Shown: positions 36,038-43,426 of the stretch, one piece after another | How positions within the stretch are numbered: the first letter of the stretch is position 1 | How the letters are laid out: each line of letters opens with the position of its first letter | Assembly (NCBI RefSeq): GCF_014334135.1 | Contig: NZ_CP060497.1 | Span: 1,364,001-1,428,000, forward strand | Origin: Olivibacter sp. SDN3 | GTDB taxonomy: Bacteria; Bacteroidota; Bacteroidia; Sphingobacteriales; Sphingobacteriaceae | Direction: 5' to 3' | Length of the DNA: 64,000 bases | The notes under the pieces: model-generated | Told to the model about the DNA's origin: nothing | The model's database searches: none | The model's input: only the letters and a program-made list of their open reading frames with translations | Position numbers and translations under genes: made by a program

Positions 36038-36788
36038 ACAAATAAAGCTTGCCGCCTTAGGGGTCAACCTATGGTTCGGTTCCAAACAGGTACTAAAAAA
36101 TATCCATGTAAATTTTGAAAAAAATAAGGTAACCGCTCTTATCGGTCCTTCGGGTTGCGGAAAAAGCACCTTATTGCGTTGCTTTAACAGAATGCACGAC
36201 CTTAGTCCAGATGTGAGGATAGCGGGACAGTTTTTATTGGACAGAAAAAATATTTATGATGCAGATTTATCGGTAACCCAGGTTAGAAGACGCATCGGTA
36301 TGGTTTTCCAAAAGGCTAACCCTTTTCCGAAAAGTATCTATGAAAACGTTAATTACGGATTAAAAATCAATCATGTTCCAAAAGGGCAACGACAACATAT
36401 AATTGAAACTTCCCTTAAAGAAAGTTTTATTTGGGAAGAGGTAAAAGATGATCTACTAAGGCCAGCGACGCGTTTATCAGGCGGGCAGCAGCAAAGGCTC
36501 TGCATTGCTAGAACAGTAGCCTTGCGACCGGAAGTCATCCTAATGGATGAGCCTTGCTCTGCTCTTGACCCTATCAGTACACTTAAAATAGAGGAACTTA
36601 TCGTGAAATTAAAAGAGCGATACACTATTATCATTGTGACTCACAATATGCAACAGGCGCAGCGTGTTGCGGACAAAACCGTCTTTATGTACCTCGGCGA
36701 GATTATAGAGGAGAATAGGACCTATCAATTATTTAACCATCCCAAAAATGAACTCACGGCTAATTATGTCAATGGAAAATTTGGCTAA
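36027..36788 (+). CDS. pstB: Phosphate ABC transporter ATP-binding protein PstB
   Basis: Starting at the ATG at 36027 gives 253 residues (MKDKQIKLAALGVNLWFGS). An upstream in-frame ATG at 35994 lies well inside pstA and is unlikely. It has Walker A GPSGCGKSTLLR, the Q-loop VFQKANPFPKSIYENV, signature LSGGQQQRL, Walker B VILMDEP and the switch His in VTHNM. It powers phosphate import. A strong terminator follows at 36894-36920. Confidence 0.95.
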   Translation: MKDKQIKLAALGVNLWFGSKQVLKNIHVNFEKNKVTALIGPSGCGKSTLLRCFNRMHDLSPDVRIAGQFLLDRKNIYDADLSVTQVRRRIGMVFQKANPFPKSIYENVNYGLKINHVPKGQRQHIIETSLKESFIWEEVKDDLLRPATRLSGGQQQRLCIARTVALRPEVILMDEPCSALDPISTLKIEELIVKLKERYTIIIVTHNMQQAQRVADKTVFMYLGEIIEENRTYQLFNHPKNELTANYVNGKFG

Positions 36789-36893
36789 TTTTTACCATGT
36801 GCTGTGCGAAGTTAAGACCATATCTACCTCTTCCGTTGAACACGTATTTAATTTTTTGATCAGACTGTTCTCAAAGAACGTTGTAACTATAAT

Positions 36894-36924
36894 AAGCTGA
36901 ATGAAATATTCATTCAGCTTTTAT
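36894..36924. terminator. Bidirectional terminator between pstB and the SDR gene
   Basis: AAGCTGAATGAA (36894-36905) and TTCATTCAGCTT (36909-36920) form a perfect 12-bp stem with a 3-nt loop. The stem ends are A/T rich on both sides, and it sits between two converging genes. Confidence 0.75.
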
Positions 36925-36937
36925 ACGAATAATTAAA

Positions 36938-37693
36938 TTATCTCGTGGTGTATCCGCCATTTGCAAAAATAGTCTGTCCGGTAATCCACCAACCGTCAGT
37001 TACTAGAAACTCCACCAATGGAGCAATATCTTTGATGTCTGTCAAACCTCCCAAAGCAGAGGCTGATTTGTGGTAAGCTACCGCATCGTCACTTTCCTGC
37101 CCATAAAAAAATGGTGTGTCCATCGGTCCAGGCGCAACTCCCGTTACCGAAATTCCTCTTTCACCAAATTCTTTAGATGCCATTCTGGTAAAATGTTCAA
37201 CCGGAGCTTTTGCTCCCGCATAAGTAGAATAAAGCCCCGTATAGGCAGCTAATAACGAAGTAACGATGGTGCAGATTTTACCATTATCATTTAAGGTTCT
37301 ACCGGCTTCCTGAATAAAGAAATAAGCTACTTTGGAATTGATGTCGAACATCTTATCATATTCTGCTTCGGTAGTCTCTAAAAAAGGCTTTTTCAACACC
37401 ATTCCTACCGTGTTGATCGCAATGTCGATACCACCAAGTTTAGCTTTTGTTTCTGCAAACAGTTTTTGGATGTTTTCCACTTTTGTTAAATTCGCCTGCA
37501 GCAAAAAGGCTTCACCACCAGCATGTTGAATATCTGCCAATGTTTTTTCCGCATGGGCTTTGGTATTGTCGCTATTATAGTGGATAGCTACTTTTGCACC
37601 TTTAGCTGCAAAATCACGGCTCAATAAGCCCCCTAAATTTTTAGCCCCACCAGCAATCAGCACCACTTTTCCGTTTAAATCATTTCTTGCCAT
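36938..37693 (-). CDS. SDR-family oxidoreductase (FabG-like fold)
   Basis: The 251-residue classic short-chain dehydrogenase has a Rossmann fold with the nucleotide motif IAGGAKNLGG (Gly-rich, about 13-22), the NTVG-type motif after strand 4 (INTVGMV) and the catalytic Tyr-x3-Lys in STYAGAKA. The C-terminal FANGGYTTR resembles FabG-type enzymes. NAD(P)H-dependent reduction of a ketone or aldehyde is expected; the substrate is unknown. Its promoter carries the same 20-bp element as that of the AraC regulator gene next to it (37789-38163), so it is a probable target of that regulator. Confidence 0.9.
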   Translation of the reverse strand: MARNDLNGKVVLIAGGAKNLGGLLSRDFAAKGAKVAIHYNSDNTKAHAEKTLADIQHAGGEAFLLQANLTKVENIQKLFAETKAKLGGIDIAINTVGMVLKKPFLETTEAEYDKMFDINSKVAYFFIQEAGRTLNDNGKICTIVTSLLAAYTGLYSTYAGAKAPVEHFTRMASKEFGERGISVTGVAPGPMDTPFFYGQESDDAVAYHKSASALGGLTDIKDIAPLVEFLVTDGWWITGQTIFANGGYTTR

Positions 37694-37728
37694 ACTATTA
37701 TAATTTTAATGCGTTATAAATATTATAG

Positions 37729-37772
37729 CAAAGCTAGGAGAGCTAAAATTTAAATCATGGTGAACTTTTCGG
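37729..37772 (-). promoter_or_regulatory. SDR gene promoter with AraC-type operator candidate
   Basis: The -7 element TAGCTTTG (37736-37729, minus strand) lies 16 bp downstream of a 20-bp element at 37753-37772 (AATCATGGTGAACTTTTCGG on the plus strand). The element recurs with one mismatch at 38211-38230, at exactly the same distance from the other promoter's -7 element. Confidence 0.6.
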
Positions 37773-37788
37773 AAATTACTTGATAGGT

Positions 37789-38163
37789 CTATATCTTAAT
37801 CTGTTTTCTAAAATTACCAGGTGTCTCTCTAACGAATTTTTTAAAAAATTTAGAAAAGTTAGAAGGATCATAGGTAAGTATTCTTGCTATTTCAGCAACC
37901 GGCAAATCCGTTTCGGTCAACATTCTTTTTGCCTGCTCAATAATCTTCAGGTCGTAAAAGTGACAAGGGTGATTACCCGTTTCCCGTTGAACCGTGTCTG
38001 TTAAATGCTTGTGTGAAATGAATAATTTGTTAGCAATCTGGTTTATTTCCAGAAAATCAGTCACCTCTCCCGAAACAACCTGTGCAACGTGTTTCTCTAG
38101 AAATGTAAGATAGTTCTGCGTGATTTCTTCGCTTCGTTTTATGTCATTATCCGGTATACTCAT
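37789..38163 (-). CDS. Small AraC-family DNA-binding protein
   Basis: From Met13 of the longest frame (start 38163, MSIPDNDIKRSEEI) the protein has 124 residues; the longer version would overlap the -10 to -7 promoter region. It has little more than an AraC double helix-turn-helix (NQIANKLFISHKHLTDTV and PVAEIARILTYDPSNFSKFFKKFV), with a 35-residue lead that is too short for a normal ligand domain. It is likely autoregulated and controls the SDR gene next to it, since both promoters share a 20-bp element. Confidence 0.85.
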   Translation of the reverse strand: MSIPDNDIKRSEEITQNYLTFLEKHVAQVVSGEVTDFLEINQIANKLFISHKHLTDTVQRETGNHPCHFYDLKIIEQAKRMLTETDLPVAEIARILTYDPSNFSKFFKKFVRETPGNFRKQIKI

Positions 38164-38186
38164 ATTTGGTTTGATAAGTAATAATA

Positions 38187-38230
38187 CAAAGGTGCTCAAA
38201 TATGGTTTTGAATCGTGGTGAACTTTTCGG
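38187..38230 (-). promoter_or_regulatory. AraC regulator gene promoter with the same operator element
   Basis: CACCTTTG (38194-38187, minus strand) is one base off TAnnTTTG. The 20-bp element at 38211-38230 matches the SDR promoter element at 19 of 20 positions in the same orientation, with the same 16-bp gap to the -7 element. Confidence 0.55.
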
Positions 38231-38374
38231 GTTCTTCAATTGGTGAAATGTGTTGGTAATTAAAGTTAACACTATTTCACTTCACCGCCAAGCCGGCTAT
38301 TTATTTTTATGTCATCTGTTCCTAAAAATTATTTTAGTATCAGTTAGCGTAATACAGGCAAGTTTTATATAAAA

Positions 38375-38410
38375 ATGCCTCTCCGATTATATTATCTGAA
38401 GAGGCATATA
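38375..38410 (-). terminator. Terminator of the NmrA/QorB-like gene
   Basis: ATGCCTCT (38375-38382) and AGAGGCAT (38400-38407) pair around a 17-nt loop. On the minus strand the stem is followed by a T-run (TTTTTATAT). It lies 28 bp after the stop of the gene at 38436. Confidence 0.65.
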
Positions 38411-38435
38411 TGAAGCATATCTAATCGACTATGTT

Positions 38436-39284
38436 TTATGCCAAAGCTGCTTTCACAGCGGCGGCCAATGTTGTAGTCGGGCGGCCAATCAATGTAGAAA
38501 GTTGTTTGCCATCATCGTACAAGTCGTTTCTGGATGCCCCAGTATCAAAACTGGCGAAAACAGTCGCCATTTCTTCCGGCAGGCCGGCGCCCTTCAATGC
38601 CTTTGCATAATCCGCTTCCGGTAAGTTGTTGTATGGAATATCCTTTCCGCTTTGGCGGGAAATTTCAGCCGCTAAATCCGTCAGTGTAAAAGCATCGTCT
38701 CCAGCCAGCTCATAAACCTTTCCTTGCTGATCTTCGCTAGTCAACACCGCCGCTGCTACCTCAGCATAATCGGCGCGTGCCGCAGCAGAAATTTTACCAT
38801 CACCCGCGCTACCGATAAATGCGCCACCTGCAACCGCGGTAGGAATGGAAGCCGTGTAATTTTCGTAATACCAGCCGTTACGCAAAATGGTATACGCAAT
38901 TCCGGATGCTTTTAACGCTTCTTCAGTTGCTAAATGCTCTTCTGCGAGGATTAATAAGGAAGAAGTGTCGGCACGCAGTAAGCTGGTATATACCATCCGC
39001 CTAACACCCGCTTCTTTAGCCGCTTTAATTACATTTTCGTGCTGTGCCTTGCGCTGACCAATTTCATTGCTGGAAATCAGCAACAACTGCTCAATGCCCA
39101 GCAGAGATTCCGCCAAGGTTTCGGGTTTGCCATAGTCAAAAACACGGGCCTCGATGCCTAAATCTGCCGCTTTTTGCGGGCTGCGTACCAAAGCAATCAA
39201 ATTATCTGCCGGTGTTTTTTCTTTTAATTTCTCCACTACCAAACGACCTAATTGTCCGGTAGCTCCTGTGATTCCTATTGCCAT
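38436..39284 (-). CDS. NmrA-like NAD(P)H-binding protein, quinone reductase QorB-like
   Basis: This 282-residue atypical SDR has the Gly-rich motif GITGATGQLG (4-13), VRSPQKAADLG after strand 2 (cofactor phosphate site) and the NmrA/QorB-type segments VIKAAKEAGVRRMVYTSLL and YTILRNGWYYENY. QorB (YtfG) of E. coli reduces quinones with NADPH. A TGTAA-N9-TTACA dyad 12 bp before its start codon is the same as the core of the palindrome upstream of the nearby Rrf2 regulator gene. It is therefore a probable target of that regulator, perhaps in response to quinones or electrophiles. Confidence 0.85.
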   Translation of the reverse strand: MAIGITGATGQLGRLVVEKLKEKTPADNLIALVRSPQKAADLGIEARVFDYGKPETLAESLLGIEQLLLISSNEIGQRKAQHENVIKAAKEAGVRRMVYTSLLRADTSSLLILAEEHLATEEALKASGIAYTILRNGWYYENYTASIPTAVAGGAFIGSAGDGKISAAARADYAEVAAAVLTSEDQQGKVYELAGDDAFTLTDLAAEISRQSGKDIPYNNLPEADYAKALKGAGLPEEMATVFASFDTGASRNDLYDDGKQLSTLIGRPTTTLAAAVKAALA

Positions 39285-39605
39285 AATTTTTATTTTGTAA
39301 TATTTCTTGTTACACTTATGTTCCCCAAAATCTGTATTAGCTCACGAACTGCTCCCCCACATCCCTTTCAAGACCTCCATCGCCATGTCTCTGTATGCCC
39401 TGGTATAAACTTGTGCAGCTTTTAGTTTCCATGAGCCCCCTTTGATCGATTCGGTTTTTTATTTAATTATTTGTCTATAAGTAGCAATGAAGCTTGCGTA
39501 AATTTATCTTACATTTCTTGAACGGCAATTCATGCTGGTTTCATACCTGTTTTGGATCATGTCAATTCGTTTGAATCCCTAACACGGAATCTGGCTTTAA
39601 AAAAT
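39285..39605. other. 321-bp gap with an operator and a possible gene remnant
   Basis: The TGTAA-N9-TTACA dyad at 39296-39314 is described separately. On the minus strand from about 39460 down to a stop at 39342-39344, an open stretch of about 38 codons reads like the end of a protein (GSWKLKAAQVYTRAYRDMAM). It has no start codon near its beginning. It may be a decayed gene end; I cannot name the family. Nothing else is evident. Confidence 0.3.
39296..39314. promoter_or_regulatory. Candidate Rrf2 operator upstream of the QorB-like gene
   Basis: TGTAA (39296-39300), nine bases, TTACA (39310-39314). Core and spacing are identical to the perfect palindrome upstream of the Rrf2 gene (40048-40066). 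It sits 12 bp before the start codon, which suits repression. Confidence 0.6.
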
Positions 39606-40016
39606 CTAGTGAAACTGCTTTACGAAATCTGCCAGTGTCTTATCCGCTAAGGAGTCAATCACGAGCAGGTCTGTTTCCGCAAAGAGTTCCCCTAATCTTT
39701 CATTAATGCACTTCCCTATCGGACATTTGGGATTTGGATTTTTATTTTTCTTACCTAATATTTCCGAATTCTTCACCGCACGGTAAATATGGGCCAAGGT
39801 GATCTGGTTACTCGGTTTGTTCAAGCTCGAACCTCCTTCTTTTCCCTTACGGCCTACTACCAGCCCTACTTCTTGCAGCACGCTCAGTTCCTTACGCACC
39901 ATCGCGGCATTGATATTGATGCTTCCCGCAATCCAATCCGAACTCAACCACTCCCCGTTGCTATCAGCTAGTAGCGTCAAGATATGTACGGCAGTTGAAA
40001 ATCTTGTATTGTTCAT
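39606..40016 (-). CDS. Rrf2-family transcriptional regulator
   Basis: The 136-residue protein has an N-terminal winged helix (about 1-75; SSDWIAGSININAAMVRKELSVLQEVGLV with the wing GRKGKEGGSSLN) typical of Rrf2 proteins. The C-terminal part has two Cys (98 and 103, in KCPIGKC). Iron-sulfur Rrf2 proteins such as IscR have three Cys, so a thiol switch is more likely than a cluster. Its own promoter has a perfect 12-bp inverted repeat around the -33 element, which points to autorepression. Confidence 0.9.
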   Translation of the reverse strand: MNNTRFSTAVHILTLLADSNGEWLSSDWIAGSININAAMVRKELSVLQEVGLVVGRKGKEGGSSLNKPSNQITLAHIYRAVKNSEILGKKNKNPNPKCPIGKCINERLGELFAETDLLVIDSLADKTLADFVKQFH

Positions 40017-40024
40017 TTCTATGC

Positions 40025-40073
40025 CAAAGATAAATACATTTTATAAATGTAACAAATTTTATTACATTTATAA
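40025..40073 (-). promoter_or_regulatory. rrf2-type gene promoter inside a perfect inverted repeat
   Basis: TTATAAATGTAA (40041-40052) and TTACATTTATAA (40062-40073) are exact complements around CAAATTTTA. On the minus strand the spacer holds the -33 TTTG (40056-40053). A 20-nt spacer leads to the -7 TATCTTTG (40032-40025). A dimer bound here would block RNA polymerase. Confidence 0.7.
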
Positions 40074-40229
40074 TTCCAGTTATGATAATGATCGTATTCT
40101 TCCGTGTGACCTGGTCAAATCATTCCCGGAAAACAGGTTACTGCAGATTTTTCTTTTTATGCGTTTAGATTTCTATGAGTTTGAAAAACAATAATCGGGC
40201 AAAATCCATTATCATTTAAAAGCAGAGAT

Positions 40230-41357
40230 ATGGAACGCAGAGAATTCTTAACGCAAACAGCACTTGCAACAGCGGGTTTTTCCCTTTCAAACGAGCTGTC
40301 CGGCTTAGCTACAGCTCACGCAAATACCCCTATAACTACGCAATCAGACCGGGCAAACCAAGGGAAACGCTTTCGTCCCCAAACCCTATCCGGTTTTGGC
40401 GGTGTAGCCTTAGGAAATGGTTTTCAGGCCAACCCGGATATGGAGTGCTTGCAATCCATGGAAGCCGCATGGCAAGCGGGCGTTCGTTACTTCGATACAT
40501 CACCTTGGTATGGCTTGGGTATCAGTGAGCGTAGGATGGGCCTGTTTTTGAAAGATAAACCCCGCGAAGCCTATACCCTTTCCACCAAGATAGGACGTAT
40601 CCTGAAGCCCTACGAGGGTTTCAAACTGGAGGGAGGAGGAATCTGGAAAGGCAAACTGAACTTCGCCTACCAATACGATTACAGTGCGGAAGGTGTACGC
40701 AAAAGTGTAGAAGACAGTTTGCAACGCCTGGGTATATCGTCGCTGGATATTGTCTTCATTCACGATCTATCTCCCGATAACGGTGACATGAAAGAAAACT
40801 GGATAACTTATTTTGACCAGGCCGCCAAAGGTGCCATGCCAGAGCTGAGCAAAATGCGGGAAGAGGGGCTCATCAAAGGCTGGGGCTTCGGCGTCAATAC
40901 AATTGAGCCTATTTTAAAAGCCGTTGAAGTGGCCGACCCTGATATTTTTCTTTCAGCCTGCCAATACTCGTTGATTAAGCATGAAGACGATCTGAACAAG
41001 GTATTTCCAAAAGTAGCAGAAAAAGGCCAGTCTATTGTAGTTGGCGCCCCCTTGTGTGCGGGTTTTCTGGCCGGAAAAGACCGTTATCTATACGATGGAA
41101 CGTTTCCGGATGGCGTAAAAGAAAAACTATCAGCAATTAAAAAAGTAGCGGCCAATCATCAGGTAGACCTCCGGACAGCCGCACTACAATTTGCCGCTGC
41201 GCCTGATGTGGTTTCAGCCGTAATACCGGGCGCGCATACCGTACAACAGGCCCAGGAGAATGCGGCGTCCTTTACCGTGCAGATTCCGGTGGGCTTTTGG
41301 GAAGAGCTGAAGCAGGAGAACCTAATCGCGGCGAATGCGCCCGTGCCCGGAAACTAA
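40230..41357 (+). CDS. Exported aldo/keto reductase (D-threo-aldose 1-dehydrogenase-like)
   Basis: The 375-residue protein has an N-terminal twin-Arg-like leader (MERREFLTQTALATAGFSLS), suggesting Tat export, although the motif is short. The AKR barrel follows: FDTSPWYGLGISERRMG with the catalytic Asp and Tyr, the catalytic Lys in STKIGRIL, and the His in FIHDLSPD. GVNTIEPILKAVEVADPDIFLSACQYS is typical of the L-fucose/D-threo-aldose dehydrogenase and pyridoxal-reductase branch. An exported AKR needs cofactor bound before export; a degenerate leader kept in the cytoplasm is the alternative. It is followed by the converging AraC gene. Confidence 0.88.
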   Translation: MERREFLTQTALATAGFSLSNELSGLATAHANTPITTQSDRANQGKRFRPQTLSGFGGVALGNGFQANPDMECLQSMEAAWQAGVRYFDTSPWYGLGISERRMGLFLKDKPREAYTLSTKIGRILKPYEGFKLEGGGIWKGKLNFAYQYDYSAEGVRKSVEDSLQRLGISSLDIVFIHDLSPDNGDMKENWITYFDQAAKGAMPELSKMREEGLIKGWGFGVNTIEPILKAVEVADPDIFLSACQYSLIKHEDDLNKVFPKVAEKGQSIVVGAPLCAGFLAGKDRYLYDGTFPDGVKEKLSAIKKVAANHQVDLRTAALQFAAAPDVVSAVIPGAHTVQQAQENAASFTVQIPVGFWEELKQENLIAANAPVPGN

Positions 41358-41430
41358 GGCTGACAATAGGATTGTTGCCAAGACCTTCTCTCTTTTCTTC
41401 GTTAATCGGCCTTGATGCTTAACAATTACA

Positions 41431-42273
41431 CTAATTTACCAGCAACCGCTCCCGAAAAGCTTTCGGGCTAAGCCCTTTTTGCTGTTTAAAGAATTTATTC
41501 AGATGGCTTTCGTCTGTAAAGCCCAGTTCCCTGACAATTTCGTTGATACGCTTATCGCTATGTTTAAGGCGATGTTCTATAAGCGAAAGTCTATAATTGC
41601 CTATATAAGACTGCATGGTTTCGCCGCAATGTTTTTTGAAGTACCGACCCAGATAATTCCGGGAAATACCAAAGTGTTTACAAACGTTTTCCGTACGGAA
41701 TTTTTCCGGTTCGTAAATGTTAGCCTGGATATAGCTCAAGATTTCAACAATCTTTTCGTCCGAACTGCTATTGATTTTTTCAGGCAGGTATTTAGCAATA
41801 TTCCTGGCCACAATCACAATCAGGGTATTGACCAACTGCCGTTTTACTTCCCGGTCGTACAAATCTCTATTTACCGCTTCCCTTATTAATGCCTCAATTA
41901 TGGGGCGCACGAGGATTTTATCCGTCTGGTTTTTGAGTATGCAACCCGGTTTATGATTGGCATTTTGCAGGATAAATTCCAATCGTTGAACATCTTCCGT
42001 TTGCAAAGCTTTGGATTTGATGTAAATATCGTTGAATCGCAAAAAGAAAAATTGAGTGGTGCTTTCCACGTCAAAAGAATGCCGATCCTGTGGTGTAATA
42101 AGGAATAGATGCCCAGGTTGATAATCAAATTTGTGTTGGTTGATACATTGCTTCCCCGTTCCGGAAAGGATATATACCAATTGAAAAAAACTATGTGTAT
42201 GTTCCCGCATCGGACATTCGTTCAATGTCTGAAAGCTTATGGAGTAGGGTTCGTACAGGTTTTCGCTATACAT
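41431..42273 (-). CDS. AraC-family regulator with cupin sensor domain
   Basis: The 280-residue protein has an N-terminal cupin-like AraC_binding domain (about 15-110; MREHTHSFFQLVYILSGTG and GHLFLITPQDRHSF) and a C-terminal AraC domain (about 180-278; VCKHFGISRNYLGRYFKKHCG and INEIVRELGFTDESHLNKFFKQQ). It lies between an aldo/keto reductase gene (converging) and a flavoprotein gene (divergent, start codons 226 bp apart), either of which may be its target. Its promoter (42278-42321) has a TGCAA/TTGCA dyad. Confidence 0.9.
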   Translation of the reverse strand: MYSENLYEPYSISFQTLNECPMREHTHSFFQLVYILSGTGKQCINQHKFDYQPGHLFLITPQDRHSFDVESTTQFFFLRFNDIYIKSKALQTEDVQRLEFILQNANHKPGCILKNQTDKILVRPIIEALIREAVNRDLYDREVKRQLVNTLIVIVARNIAKYLPEKINSSSDEKIVEILSYIQANIYEPEKFRTENVCKHFGISRNYLGRYFKKHCGETMQSYIGNYRLSLIEHRLKHSDKRINEIVRELGFTDESHLNKFFKQQKGLSPKAFRERLLVN

Positions 42274-42277
42274 ATTA

Positions 42278-42321
42278 CAAACTTAGATAAATTCATTTAT
42301 ATGCAATATAATCGCGTTGCA
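42278..42321 (-). promoter_or_regulatory. Promoter of the AraC gene with TGCAA/TTGCA dyad
   Basis: TTG (42306-42304), an 18-nt spacer and TAAGTTTG (42285-42278) on the minus strand. An inverted repeat TGCAA-N10-TTGCA (42302-42321) overlaps the -33 element. It is nearly the same block as at 15976-16023. Confidence 0.55.
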
Positions 42322-42499
42322 TATAAAAGAAATATTCAATACATGTATATCTTATAAGGCGTTCATGAGGGCTAAAGCCGCTTGTAAATCTTTCCTCCGC
42401 TATTGAGAATTTTTTTATAGAGGAAATATACTGAATTAAGGAAAATTTATACAATAAAAAAGCTATATATCGGTTTAATTTTGCTTAAAAATCAGCTAT

Positions 42500-43168
42500 A
42501 TGAAAATATTAATTGTATTAGCGCACCCAGAAACCCAGAGTTTCAATGCTGCCATGTTTCGAAAAGCCATCGAAACGTTACGAATAGAAGGGCACGAGGT
42601 CAAAACTTCGGATTTATATCGTATGAACTTCAATCCCGTGTCGGACAGGCACAATTTCACCACGGTAAAAGACAGCTCGTTTCTGAAATTGCAATTGGAA
42701 GAAATGCATGCAACAGAAGCAGGAAGCTTTAGCCCCGAGTTAAGAACCGAGCAGGAAAAAGTGGAATGGTGCAATCTGATGATCTGGCAATTTCCCCTAT
42801 GGTGGTTTGCCTTGCCTTCTATTCTGAAAGGATGGGCAGATCGTGTTTTTGCCATGGGCAAGGCCTATAGCAATGGAAATTTGTATGAGCAAGGCCTTTT
42901 CAAAGGAAAAAAAGCCCTCTTGTCTGTCACCACCGGAAGCCCTGAGAAAGCCTTCCTCAAAGACGGTTTACAAGGGGATATCAACGCTATATTACGACCT
43001 ATACATCGAGGGATTTTTGAGTTTACGGGGTTTTCCGTATTGAGGCCACAGCTCAGTTACGCCGTAGCGCGCCAGACGGCAGAAGAAAGAAGCGCCGAAC
43101 TTGAAAAATGGAGCAAGCGATTGAAAAGTATCCTCCATGAAGAAAAAATCAATGTGGGCGTATATTAA
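42500..43168 (+). CDS. NAD(P)H dehydrogenase (quinone), flavodoxin-2 fold
   Basis: The 222-residue protein begins MKILIVLAHPETQSFNAAM, the FMN/FAD-binding opening of the NQO1/MdaB/KefF family, and has the QFPLWWFALPSILKGWADRVF segment that forms the flavin pocket and the LLSVTTGSP loop. It performs two-electron reduction of quinones or related electrophiles in the cytoplasm. A TAATTTTG -7 element at 42476-42483 precedes it with no clear -33, so an activator such as the divergent AraC protein may be needed. Confidence 0.9.
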   Translation: MKILIVLAHPETQSFNAAMFRKAIETLRIEGHEVKTSDLYRMNFNPVSDRHNFTTVKDSSFLKLQLEEMHATEAGSFSPELRTEQEKVEWCNLMIWQFPLWWFALPSILKGWADRVFAMGKAYSNGNLYEQGLFKGKKALLSVTTGSPEKAFLKDGLQGDINAILRPIHRGIFEFTGFSVLRPQLSYAVARQTAEERSAELEKWSKRLKSILHEEKINVGVY

Positions 43169-43211
43169 ACGAAGGAGCAAGTACGGGTAAAAGACCCCAC
43201 TTATTCGTTAA

Positions 43212-43307
43212 CTTTCAGTCTTCCGCGTGGAAGGTGTTAGTACGCCTGAGCTGAAGGAAACGGCATTACCTAAAGCCAAGCAAAGCGTTGAAGCGTTTAC
43301 TTTCTAA
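43212..43307 (+). pseudogene. Possible gene remnant after the flavoprotein gene
   Basis: A 31-codon open stretch closed by TAA reads VEGVSTPELKETALPKAKQ and looks like the C-terminal end of a soluble protein, but it has no start codon and no neighbouring frame that continues it. I cannot assign the family. It may be chance. Confidence 0.2.
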
Positions 43308-43426
43308 GCATTGATATATCTTTATATGTAATGCTGAGTAACGCTCCGCTCGGATAACGCATTTGAAACCCGGGCAGGAGCCTCAAGTGCAAAAAGATTC
43401 GGTAAGTTTATGCGCCATATCTAAAT

